Positions 18,328 through 24,688 of a stretch of 64,000 bases of DNA are shown piece after piece (within the stretch, counting starts at the first letter, position 1; each line of letters begins with the position of its first letter). The position numbers and the translations under genes were made by a program. Source of the DNA: SAR202 cluster bacterium (GTDB lineage: Bacteria; Chloroflexota; Dehalococcoidia; Lucifugimonadales; Lucifugimonadaceae); contig RQOS01000060.1 in the NCBI GenBank assembly GCA_008373205.1, positions 47,936-111,935 of the forward strand, in the 5' to 3' direction. Under the pieces are notes generated by a model. The model was not told where the DNA came from and searched no databases. It was given only the letters and a program-made list of their open reading frames with translations.

Positions 18328-19218
18328 TTAATCATCCAGCATGCTACTTAATGATACGTCTAGAGAGTCGGCTATAGATTTCAAAGATCCTAATGAAACG
18401 TTTTGCTTTCCCTGCTCAACTGCACTTATGAAGGTTCTTGCAAGACCTGCTTTTTCTGATAGAGCATGTTGGCTTATATTTCTATTTTTCCTGACTGTCT
18501 GAATTTTATTTCCGAGCGATATGAGCACCGATTCCAAAGGTATCATCGCTGGATTGCTATCTACTAGAGAGTTAGCCAAATATGTTGCCTTGAGAGGGTC
18601 TTCTGCAAAGCCATCAATTAGCTTTTTGTCATCTTTTAAAGAAATTGCCCCAGGTCCTCCAACTAAAATTTTTATATTTTTTTCTAATGACCTGATATTA
18701 TGGATGGATTCAATCAACTTCTCCGTACTTTTGGGGTATGTTGATGAAAGCAATACAAAGTCAGGTAAAGATGATTTTATATACTTTAGCAAATCGTCAT
18801 TTGGTATCGAGCTTCCAAGCAGCTCAACATTCCAGCCATCCCAACGAAAAAAGTCTGCTGACATATAAGTGCCCATAACATGCTTATCGTCCTCAATAGC
18901 AGTTATTGAAATTTTAAGACCATTAGGCTGAGGAATTCTAAAATTATTTCGAACTCTATCCATCAATAATAAGCAGAATTGTGTTGCTCTGTGCTCTTCA
19001 GATATCAATATCTTCCCCTCATGCCAAAGATTTCCGATGTGATTAAGCGTATTTCTAATTAGATCAAGATATATTACTGCTGGCGACCATTGCTGATTAA
19101 TTATCATTCGTGAAATAATATTTGCTTGCTTATAGTGCCCATGAACCAATGAGTACTGAAGCTGATTTGCTACAGATTGTATTTCTTTCTTTGGAGGCAC
19201 ATACCAGTTTGAATTCAT
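18328..19218 (-). CDS. Putative B12-binding transcriptional regulator with C-terminal XRE helix-turn-helix
   Basis: A 296-residue protein of three parts. Residues about 10-95 resemble the four-helix cap of B12-binding modules and contain W65-x9-E75-H76, the motif that in CarH-type photoreceptors lines the upper face of adenosylcobalamin. Residues about 100-220 form a Rossmann-type cobalamin domain with D111-K-H113-V-M-G116 (the DxHxxG motif supplying the lower axial His), a serine loop (LLSSTYPKS) and KILVGGPG. Residues about 233-292 are a Cro/CI-type HTH (ISQHALSEKAGLARTFISAVEQGKQN in pieces: SQHALSEKAGLARTFISAVE). CarH and LitR instead carry an N-terminal MerR HTH. It diverges from the small-gene operon at 19342 and probably controls it, in a B12- or light-dependent way. 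That control is inferred. Confidence 0.8.
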   Translation of the reverse strand: MNSNWYVPPKKEIQSVANQLQYSLVHGHYKQANIISRMIINQQWSPAVIYLDLIRNTLNHIGNLWHEGKILISEEHRATQFCLLLMDRVRNNFRIPQPNGLKISITAIEDDKHVMGTYMSADFFRWDGWNVELLGSSIPNDDLLKYIKSSLPDFVLLSSTYPKSTEKLIESIHNIRSLEKNIKILVGGPGAISLKDDKKLIDGFAEDPLKATYLANSLVDSNPAMIPLESVLISLGNKIQTVRKNRNISQHALSEKAGLARTFISAVEQGKQNVSLGSLKSIADSLDVSLSSMLDD

Positions 19219-19247
19219 TATTTTCTCTCTTATAACTATGTTCTATA

Positions 19248-19263
19248 CTGTTTACTATAACAG
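19248..19263. promoter_or_regulatory. Operator-like dyad CTGTT-N6-AACAG between regulator and small-gene operon
   Basis: A 16-bp element with 5-bp inverted arms, CTGTT (19248-19252) and AACAG (19259-19263), lies in the 123-bp divergent promoter region. XRE/Cro-type repressors commonly bind palindromes of about this size. A second pair, ATGTTC (19238-19243) and GAACAT (19280-19285), flanks it symmetrically at a distance. Chance occurrence of 5-6 bp arms in AT-rich DNA is possible. Confidence 0.35.
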
Positions 19264-19341
19264 ACATATTAAATAATTGGAACATTATATATATCAATAA
19301 TGGCATTATATAAATATAAACATTTTTAAGAGGAGTGAGAA

Positions 19342-19500
19342 ATGACAATAATTTCAAAGACATGCCTCCATTGTTCTGGAGACTTGTATGTGCACACTGA
19401 CATAGATAATTTTAAGAGCTTAAAATGTATGCAGTGTTCAAGAGAATTTACAAAAGATAGCCTGAAACTAAAATCGAAGGACATGTCACATGCTGCATGA
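19342..19500 (+). CDS. Zinc-ribbon-type microprotein (52 aa), first gene of small-gene operon
   Basis: The frame starts at the ATG at 19342 behind a clear AGGAG (19331-19335). The protein has two CxxC knuckles, KTCLHCSGDL near the N-terminus and KCMQCSREF about 22 residues later, which predicts a rubredoxin-like or treble-clef zinc ribbon. No other domain fits in 52 residues. Its end overlaps the next gene by 11 nt, and a chain of further overlaps follows, so it is the head of a translationally coupled operon. Such a ribbon could bind nucleic acid, a metal or a partner protein; function unknown. Confidence 0.65.
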   Translation: MTIISKTCLHCSGDLYVHTDIDNFKSLKCMQCSREFTKDSLKLKSKDMSHAA

Positions 19501-19639
19501 AAATGAGTGTAGATTATGTGACTTGTCTCCAAGTGAACATATATATGACAAATCTATCTTTGGAATTTATCCAGGCTGCAAAATAGAAAATAATTTTTTT
19601 TCTAGCGCTATCAGTAAAATCAAAAGAATTTTCAAATGA
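19490..19639 (+). CDS. Cys-motif microprotein (49 aa), second gene of small-gene operon
   Basis: The ATG at 19490 lies within the end of the preceding gene, with AAGGA at 19477-19481 as ribosome-binding site. The peptide has NECRLCDLSPSEH near the N-terminus, a third Cys in FGIYPGCKIEN and a basic C-terminus (ISKIKRIFK). Three Cys and one His could bind a metal or be redox active. The stop overlaps the SDR start as ATGA. I do not recognise the family. The overlaps on both sides argue that it is translated. Confidence 0.6.
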   Translation: MLHENECRLCDLSPSEHIYDKSIFGIYPGCKIENNFFSSAISKIKRIFK

Positions 19640-20352
19640 ATTTAAATAGAAAAATAATAATCTTCGGAGCTAGTAGTGACATAGCCAAACCAATTATCAG
19701 TAAATTGTCAAAAGATAATGAATTGATTTGCATTAGCAGAAGCGAATTATTATATGAAAACACGAAAAATATAACATTAGAAAACTATAATGATAGTTTA
19801 ATAGACCTGATCTCTAACATGGAATTAGATAATGAAAAAGTTAGTGTTATAAACTTCATTGGCTCTATGATTTTGAAACCTCTGCATCTTCTGAAAGAAA
19901 ATGAAATGTTAGAAATTATGGATGTAAATTTTATGACTAATTATAGAATACTTTCCCAAATTCTAAAGAAAAATTTGTCTGACTTAAATTACATCGCTTT
20001 TTCCTCAGTTGCAGCAAACTATGGCTTAGCAAATCATGAAGCTATAGCATCAGCAAAGGCTGCTAATGAAGGTCTTATTAGATCATGTGCATCAAGCTAT
20101 GGGCACAAATCATACAAATTCAATTGTATAGCTCCAAGCTTAATCGAAACCAAACTTACAAGCAGAATAGTTGGAACTGAAGCAGGTAGAAAAGCTGTTG
20201 AGAATATGAACCCGCTCAAAAAAATTGGATCTCCAGAAGATTTATCAGAATGTATCACTTGGTTATTATCAGACAATTCAAATTTTGTAACAGGTCAAAC
20301 AATAAATATAGGAGGAGGCTTGAATAATATTAATTCAAGAATAGTGCAATGA
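19636..20352 (+). CDS. Short-chain dehydrogenase/reductase family protein lacking the catalytic Tyr
   Basis: A 238-residue Rossmann-fold SDR. The cofactor motif is IIFGASSDIAKPI at residues 8-20, VINFIGS stands in place of NNAG, the catalytic-site Ser is in AFSSVAANYG (123-124), and the C-terminus GQTINIGGG is typical of SDRs. In an ungapped alignment with FabG the YxxxK motif reads Ile137-A-S-A-Lys141, so the catalytic Tyr is replaced by Ile. It may therefore bind NAD(P) without normal reductase activity or use another acid/base. It overlaps its neighbours on both sides by 4 nt. Confidence 0.85.
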   Translation: MNLNRKIIIFGASSDIAKPIISKLSKDNELICISRSELLYENTKNITLENYNDSLIDLISNMELDNEKVSVINFIGSMILKPLHLLKENEMLEIMDVNFMTNYRILSQILKKNLSDLNYIAFSSVAANYGLANHEAIASAKAANEGLIRSCASSYGHKSYKFNCIAPSLIETKLTSRIVGTEAGRKAVENMNPLKKIGSPEDLSECITWLLSDNSNFVTGQTINIGGGLNNINSRIVQ

Positions 20353-20471
20353 ATAAGAAAATATATGAAGTTCCAAATCTAGATTATTCAATTAGAATTT
20401 CGGATGATAACAGTATCAATGAAGAGAACTATGAGTTTAATAAACTACTAGAAAGTCTTACAAGTTCATAA
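20349..20471 (+). CDS. 40-residue acidic microprotein, last gene of small-gene operon
   Basis: The start overlaps the SDR stop as ATGA (ATG at 20349) and the stop is TAA at 20469-20471. The peptide begins MNKKIYEVPNLDYSIRISDD and ends in a Ser/Leu-rich tail; it is acidic overall, has no Cys and no signal peptide. I recognise no family. Possible roles are a small regulator, a partner of the SDR or a peptide substrate. The start-stop overlap is the main evidence that it is a gene. Confidence 0.5.
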   Translation: MNKKIYEVPNLDYSIRISDDNSINEENYEFNKLLESLTSS

Positions 20472-20520
20472 AATTGATTACAAAATTCTAAGGAATAAAT
20501 CGTCAGATTAATTTTATACT

Positions 20521-20541
20521 TGTAGAATTATACAATCTACA
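20521..20541. promoter_or_regulatory. Perfect dyad TGTAGA-N9-TCTACA just upstream of MFS gene
   Basis: Six-base perfect inverted arms, TGTAGA (20521-20526) and TCTACA (20536-20541), lie 2 nt before the MFS start codon at 20544. They straddle a TATACA sequence (20529-20534) that could serve as -10 box. A bound protein here would block transcription. The binding factor is unknown; the neighbouring XRE/B12 protein is one candidate. Confidence 0.4.
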
Positions 20542-20543
20542 TT

Positions 20544-21758
20544 ATGTACTTTTATTCTGATTTTTTAAATTTATATAAAGAAAAATTCTATTCTAAGTTT
20601 GCGGCTTCTTGTGCTTTAATTTATTCTATAAGATTTCTAGATTTTACTATAATTGCATGGTTGTTAACTAACATATCTGATAATCCTGCAAGTATTGGTG
20701 CACTTGTTTTTGTAAAGTTTATACCTATGATGTTTTCGGGTTTAATAACCGGCTGGCTAGTTGATAAATTTTCAAGATTAGCAATTATAAAATTTGTAAT
20801 TATTTCTCATAGTATTTATTTAATGTCATGGGCCTCTTATATGCTATTTTTTTCAGTAAACATAGAAGTTATTTTCCTTATGACTTTTATTTCGGGGATA
20901 TTGATGTCTATAGATATTTCATCTAGAATTTCATACTTATCCTCATTACTCAAGCGTAGGGTTATTAGGTCAGGGATAGCTGCAAATGTGATTTTCTTAA
21001 ATTTAGCTTGGTTTATAGGGCCAAATATAGGAATGTTTTTTCTTGAATTAAGTAGTTCTGCTATTCTTTATACATCCTTAAGTCTTATTAACATTTTAGG
21101 ACTATTATTCCTAAGAAAAATCCCAAGTCTGAATATATTAAAATATAAAAAAGAAACATACTCAGGCTTTATAGCAGGAATTAATTTTGCTAAGAAGAAA
21201 CCAATAATCTTAGGAACTCTATTAATTGTTGGTTTTGGTAATTTAACTGCTTTCACATTTGAATCTATGGGCCCATATTTTGCAAAATTTATATACGAAG
21301 CAAGTCCAAAAGAATTTTCATTCATGATTTCATGCCAAGGATTAGGTGCTTTAATTGGATCTATTTTTCTATTCCCTATGCTTGTCAAAATAACTAGACC
21401 AGGGTTTGTTTTTTTCATTGCAACTATTTTTCTTTGCACTGGTTCAATTATTTTTTCATACAGCACTTCATTTTTTATTGGCTGCATAATATTAATTATT
21501 TTAGGAGCTGGAACAACATTTTTCATGAATATGCACTCTAGAATTCTAATTACACAAACTCCAAATCCATTACGAGGAAGGGTTGGAGGACTACAACAAT
21601 TTGGGATAAGTTTATTTCCTATTGGTAGCTTAATTACAGGGCTTTTAGGTGATAGGCTTGGAGTTCCTGTAACTATAAGAATTATAGCGATTTTAGGGAT
21701 TCTATGTTTACTAGTTATATTTTTTCTATTTAGAGATTTAAAAAATATTATTGAATGA
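20544..21758 (+). CDS. MFS transporter (12 TM, MFS_3-like exporter)
   Basis: A 404-residue membrane protein with about 12 TM segments. It has the loop GWLVDKFSRLAIIK after TM2 and a motif-C-like region in TM5. The architecture resembles the MFS_3 carrier at 15449. It lies 72 nt downstream of the 40-residue microprotein on the same strand, with its own candidate promoter dyad, so it may or may not belong to the small-gene operon. If so, it could export a product or stress compound of that system. Substrate unknown. There is no Shine-Dalgarno. Confidence 0.82.
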   Translation: MYFYSDFLNLYKEKFYSKFAASCALIYSIRFLDFTIIAWLLTNISDNPASIGALVFVKFIPMMFSGLITGWLVDKFSRLAIIKFVIISHSIYLMSWASYMLFFSVNIEVIFLMTFISGILMSIDISSRISYLSSLLKRRVIRSGIAANVIFLNLAWFIGPNIGMFFLELSSSAILYTSLSLINILGLLFLRKIPSLNILKYKKETYSGFIAGINFAKKKPIILGTLLIVGFGNLTAFTFESMGPYFAKFIYEASPKEFSFMISCQGLGALIGSIFLFPMLVKITRPGFVFFIATIFLCTGSIIFSYSTSFFIGCIILIILGAGTTFFMNMHSRILITQTPNPLRGRVGGLQQFGISLFPIGSLITGLLGDRLGVPVTIRIIAILGILCLLVIFFLFRDLKNIIE

Positions 21759-21767
21759 TAAAATTTT

Positions 21768-22595
21768 ATGATGAATAAACTTAAAGAAAAAAAAATATTA
21801 ATAATCATTGCTTCATTTTTAGTATTTTTTTCATGTGATTCAAATAACCAGACTCAAACTTCAGATGATTTAAGACGTTTAGATATTGATTCTATCTCTG
21901 AAACAAGGTCATCATTAGGAAATAGTCTTGATGAAGAATCTAATGTTTTTTGGATTATGGGAAAAGGAATAGTGGAGCAAAAACAAGAACTTATAGAAAT
22001 AAATATATCTATAGAACAAAGAGATAAGGATGTTATTAACGCATCAAAGATAGTTAATGAAAATATAAATAAAGTGGTTGAAATTGCTAAATCTTTAGGA
22101 ATTAAGGAAGACGATATTGTAACAAAAGAATTCAGTATATCTCCTGTAGAAAGATGGATTCAGAAAAAAGATGAGTATGGTGAATGGGGAGAAAGTGAAA
22201 TAATTGCTTATGAGGTAAATAATTCAATATTATTGTCATCAGAAAAAATAGATGTAATAACAGAATTTATTAATCAATCTACTGTACAAACAGGAAATAC
22301 ACTTAGAATAAATCATATAAATTTTAGTGCAAAAGATCAAAAAGAAAATAAAATTGAATCAAGAGAAAAAGCCATAGAAGATGCTCTATACAAAGCTTCC
22401 TTCTATGAGAAAAGACTAGAAATAAAATTAGGAGATATTATTCATTTTCAAGAACTTTCAGGGCCATCAGTTAATCAAAATGATAAAAATCTACCTATGA
22501 TGAGGATGGCTGCTGAAGCTATGCCGTCCGCATCAATCTATGCTGGAGATTCAGAAATTATTACAGAAATTTATTTAGGGTTTAAGATAAATTAA
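21768..22595 (+). CDS. SIMPL-domain (DUF541) lipoprotein
   Basis: A 275-residue exported protein. A basic-hydrophobic signal ends in the lipobox FFSC at about residues 21-24. The mature part has the SIMPL pattern: a first strand GKGIVEQKQELIEINISIE, a helix with repeated Asn/Ala (VINASKIVNENINKVVEIAKSLGIKED), then DIVTKEFSISPV. Members are periplasmic or surface proteins of poorly defined function, some linked to stress. It starts 9 nt after the MFS gene and ends 1 nt before the next lipoprotein gene. Confidence 0.8.
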   Translation: MMNKLKEKKILIIIASFLVFFSCDSNNQTQTSDDLRRLDIDSISETRSSLGNSLDEESNVFWIMGKGIVEQKQELIEINISIEQRDKDVINASKIVNENINKVVEIAKSLGIKEDDIVTKEFSISPVERWIQKKDEYGEWGESEIIAYEVNNSILLSSEKIDVITEFINQSTVQTGNTLRINHINFSAKDQKENKIESREKAIEDALYKASFYEKRLEIKLGDIIHFQELSGPSVNQNDKNLPMMRMAAEAMPSASIYAGDSEIITEIYLGFKIN

Positions 22596-22596
22596 T

Positions 22597-23250
22597 ATGA
22601 AAAAAATATTGATATTTATATTTTGCTTTATGATTATTGGAGGTTGTGAAACTAAAGAAAATATCTGTGATTCAAGTAACCCTTTATGTAAATACTTTGA
22701 AATTTATTACCCGGAAGATTCCATTATAGGAGAAGATGTAGCAGAACTAGCTGAAGAAGATTTGGAAACTTATCGTAAAATTTCAGAAGATTTCTTATCC
22801 AACACAACAAAAGATAGTATATTTCATGTATATTCAAATGGAATTTTTATTCCAAGATTTTCATATAGTTTACTTAATGAAGTTGCAGAGGAAGAATTAT
22901 ATCTTGCAGTAGCATTATATCCCGTAGATAAAAAAAATAAGCTTAAGGATACACTAGAAATATTTTATAAAGATCCAGATATTAAATATGCAAGTGAATC
23001 AATTTATGGGGAGTGTAACTTTGATAACGGGTCATATCTAAGTGGTGAATATAGCAAACTTTACAATTGTCTAAAAGATAATATTTTTAGTTATGATTAT
23101 TGGATTGAAGACGAAGATTATATGTGGAGACTAAAATGTGTTTGGAGGAATAATAAATTCTCATCTGTAAGAGACTTAAAAATAACAAATTATAGTTCAT
23201 CTGATCTTTGTAGAAAGTCTTTCGAATCCTTCAAGCTTAAGACAAACTAA
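22597..23250 (+). CDS. Lipoprotein of unknown function
   Basis: A 217-residue protein with a typical lipoprotein signal (MKKILIFIFCFMIIGGC, modified Cys near residue 17) and an acidic mature domain with three further Cys residues around C-x-K and ECNF/YNC positions. I recognise no family. It directly follows the SIMPL lipoprotein and probably shares its transcript. Its stop overlaps that of convergent sufS in the quadruplet CTAA. Confidence 0.65.
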   Translation: MKKILIFIFCFMIIGGCETKENICDSSNPLCKYFEIYYPEDSIIGEDVAELAEEDLETYRKISEDFLSNTTKDSIFHVYSNGIFIPRFSYSLLNEVAEEELYLAVALYPVDKKNKLKDTLEIFYKDPDIKYASESIYGECNFDNGSYLSGEYSKLYNCLKDNIFSYDYWIEDEDYMWRLKCVWRNNKFSSVRDLKITNYSSSDLCRKSFESFKLKTN

Positions 23251-24479
23251 AACTTATCAAAATAAGCTACAACTTCTCCTAAGGCATCAACAAAAAGGTC
23301 TATTTCTTCTTTTGTATTGTATAGATAAAAACTAGCTCTAGCTGCAGCAACAATTTCGTAAGATCTGACCAATGGCATAGCACAATGATGACCAGTCCTA
23401 ATTGCAATTCCAAATTTATCCAAAATTTCACCTATGTCATGAGGATGAATTTTATCATGCGTAAATGAAATTACTCCGCCTCGAGCATCCTCATCTGTTG
23501 GACCGATTATATTATAACCATCTAACTCTTTAAATTTTTCAAGTGCATATTTTGTTATATCTTCTTCATGTTCAAATACATTATCCATACCCACTGAATT
23601 AAGATAATCTACAGCTGTCCCAGTAGCTATAGCATCAGCAATATTTGGAGTTCCTGCCTCAAATTTATATGGTAAGTCATTCCATTTTGCTGATTCATAT
23701 GAAACTTCTGAAATCATATCTCCACCAAAATAAAATGGAGGCATTTCATTTAATAATTCTTCTTTACCATACAATAAGCCTATACCAGTAGGGCCTAACA
23801 TTTTATGTGCAGAAAAAGATAAGAAATCACAGTCTAAATCATTAACATTTACCTTAAAGTGCGGGACACTTTGGGCTCCATCTAATACTAAATAAGTGCC
23901 AAACTTTTTTGACATTTCTCTTATTTCTTTTATTGGATTTATTACTCCTAAGACATTAGACATATGAGTTATAGCAATGATCTTTGTCTTAGCATCAATT
24001 TTTGTTTTAGCATCAATTAAATCAATTCTTCCTTCTAAATTATGTTCTAAATATCTCAATGAGGCACCAGTTTGATTACATAATTGTTGCCAAGGAACTA
24101 AATTAGAATGATGTTCCATTCTTGAAATAACAATATTATCGCCAGCTGAAACTTTATTTTTCAGACCATAAGCAACGATATTTATAGATTCACTTGTATT
24201 TCTCGTCCAGATCACTTCTTCAGGGATTGAGCCAATAAATTCTGCCAGCTTAACTCTTGCATTTTCATATGCTTCAGTCGCTTCAACAGAAAGAGTATGC
24301 ACTCCTCTATGAACATTAGAATTATATGAAGAATAATACTGTGTTAGGCTATCAATAACAGATTTAGGCTTTTGAGATGTTGCAGCATTGTCTAAATATA
24401 CAAGCTTATTTTTATTAACGACTCTATCTAAAACTGGGAAGTCTTTTCTTACTTTATTTGGATCAAATTTAGTTTTCAT
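23247..24479 (-). CDS. sufS: Cysteine desulfurase SufS (class II)
   Basis: PLP enzyme that takes sulfur from cysteine for Fe-S cluster assembly. The 410-residue protein has the N-terminal RKDFPVLDRVVN...YLDNAATSQKP start, ITHMSNVLGVINPIKEI, and the PLP-lysine motif DFLSFSAHKMLGPTGIGLLYG. The active-site Cys loop is RTGHHCAMPLV (the SufS type). No sufBCD or sufU is next to it in the window. It diverges from the Cys-leader/sulfur-import operon, sharing a 67-bp promoter region, so sulfur supply and use are clustered. Confidence 0.94.
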   Translation of the reverse strand: MKTKFDPNKVRKDFPVLDRVVNKNKLVYLDNAATSQKPKSVIDSLTQYYSSYNSNVHRGVHTLSVEATEAYENARVKLAEFIGSIPEEVIWTRNTSESINIVAYGLKNKVSAGDNIVISRMEHHSNLVPWQQLCNQTGASLRYLEHNLEGRIDLIDAKTKIDAKTKIIAITHMSNVLGVINPIKEIREMSKKFGTYLVLDGAQSVPHFKVNVNDLDCDFLSFSAHKMLGPTGIGLLYGKEELLNEMPPFYFGGDMISEVSYESAKWNDLPYKFEAGTPNIADAIATGTAVDYLNSVGMDNVFEHEEDITKYALEKFKELDGYNIIGPTDEDARGGVISFTHDKIHPHDIGEILDKFGIAIRTGHHCAMPLVRSYEIVAAARASFYLYNTKEEIDLFVDALGEVVAYFDKF

Positions 24480-24530
24480 AATTTTTTTTGTGACTTAATT
24501 ATATTTTACATTATTATTATCAAAATTTAT

Positions 24531-24536
24531 GATAAT
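24531..24536 (+). promoter_or_regulatory. Candidate -10 box for the Cys-leader transcript
   Basis: GATAAT lies 10 nt before the leader-peptide ATG at 24547. A possible -35 (TTTACA, 24505-24510) is 20 nt further upstream, longer than ideal. The short distance to the ATG means the leader peptide would be translated from a nearly leaderless mRNA. The assignment is tentative because the whole interval is AT-rich. Confidence 0.3.
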
Positions 24537-24546
24537 ATATAGAATC

Positions 24547-24618
24547 ATGAGAAATGAAATTTTAACAAAAGAAAACTGTATGTGTTGCTGTTGTCCTAAC
24601 CGTTACGGGTTTCTTTGA
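24547..24618 (+). CDS. Cysteine-rich leader peptide (23 aa) of the sulfur-import operon
   Basis: The frame ATG-24547 to TGA-24618 encodes 23 residues with five Cys codons at 24577-24594 (reading CMCCCC), then PNRYGFL. The codons end just before a stretch (24607-24615) that can pair with the base of a downstream terminator. A tiny peptide with a run of the regulatory amino acid, followed by mutually exclusive hairpins and a transport gene for that nutrient, is the hallmark of ribosome-mediated attenuation. Cys-rich leader ORFs are known in actinobacteria. Low cysteinyl-tRNA would stall the ribosome and keep transcription running. The peptide itself probably has no other role. Confidence 0.75.
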   Translation: MRNEILTKENCMCCCCPNRYGFL

Positions 24619-24660
24619 TGTGCTAAATTCTATTTCATGACATAAGCTATAAGGAACCCC
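24598..24660 (+). promoter_or_regulatory. Antiterminator/anti-antiterminator region of Cys attenuator
   Basis: Region 2, GGGTTTCTT (24607-24615), can pair with region 3, AAGGAACCC (24651-24659), in nine consecutive base pairs including one G-U. This antiterminator would consume the 5' arm of the terminator. Region 1 (AACCG, 24598-24602) can alternatively pair with CGGGTT (24606-24611) around a TTA loop. A ribosome stalled on the last Cys codon covers up to about 24606, leaving region 2 free; one reaching the stop at 24618 covers it. Confidence 0.7.
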
Positions 24661-24678
24661 GAGAGGGGTTTTTTTTTT
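24651..24678 (+). terminator. Rho-independent terminator (attenuator)
   Basis: Stem AACCCC (24655-24660) and GGGGTT (24665-24670), capped by the GNRA-type loop GAGA, is followed by an uninterrupted run of ten T (24669-24678). The stem can extend downward by G-U and A-U pairs. It ends only 10 nt before the transporter ATG, so it is placed to abort transcription of that operon. Confidence 0.85.
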
Positions 24679-24688
24679 GGGAAATTTT

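Noticed and set aside
21068-21808. 246-residue frame on the minus strand opposite the MFS gene
   Set aside because: Lies wholly antisense to a clear 12-TM MFS protein; composition is that of a shadow frame (Lys/Ile/Pro-rich without domains).
23980-24025. Tandem 18-bp repeat within sufS encoding DAKTKI twice
   Set aside because: Alignment with E. coli SufS shows equal length across this region, so it is not an insertion; the repeat is probably local codon coincidence or an old slippage without effect.
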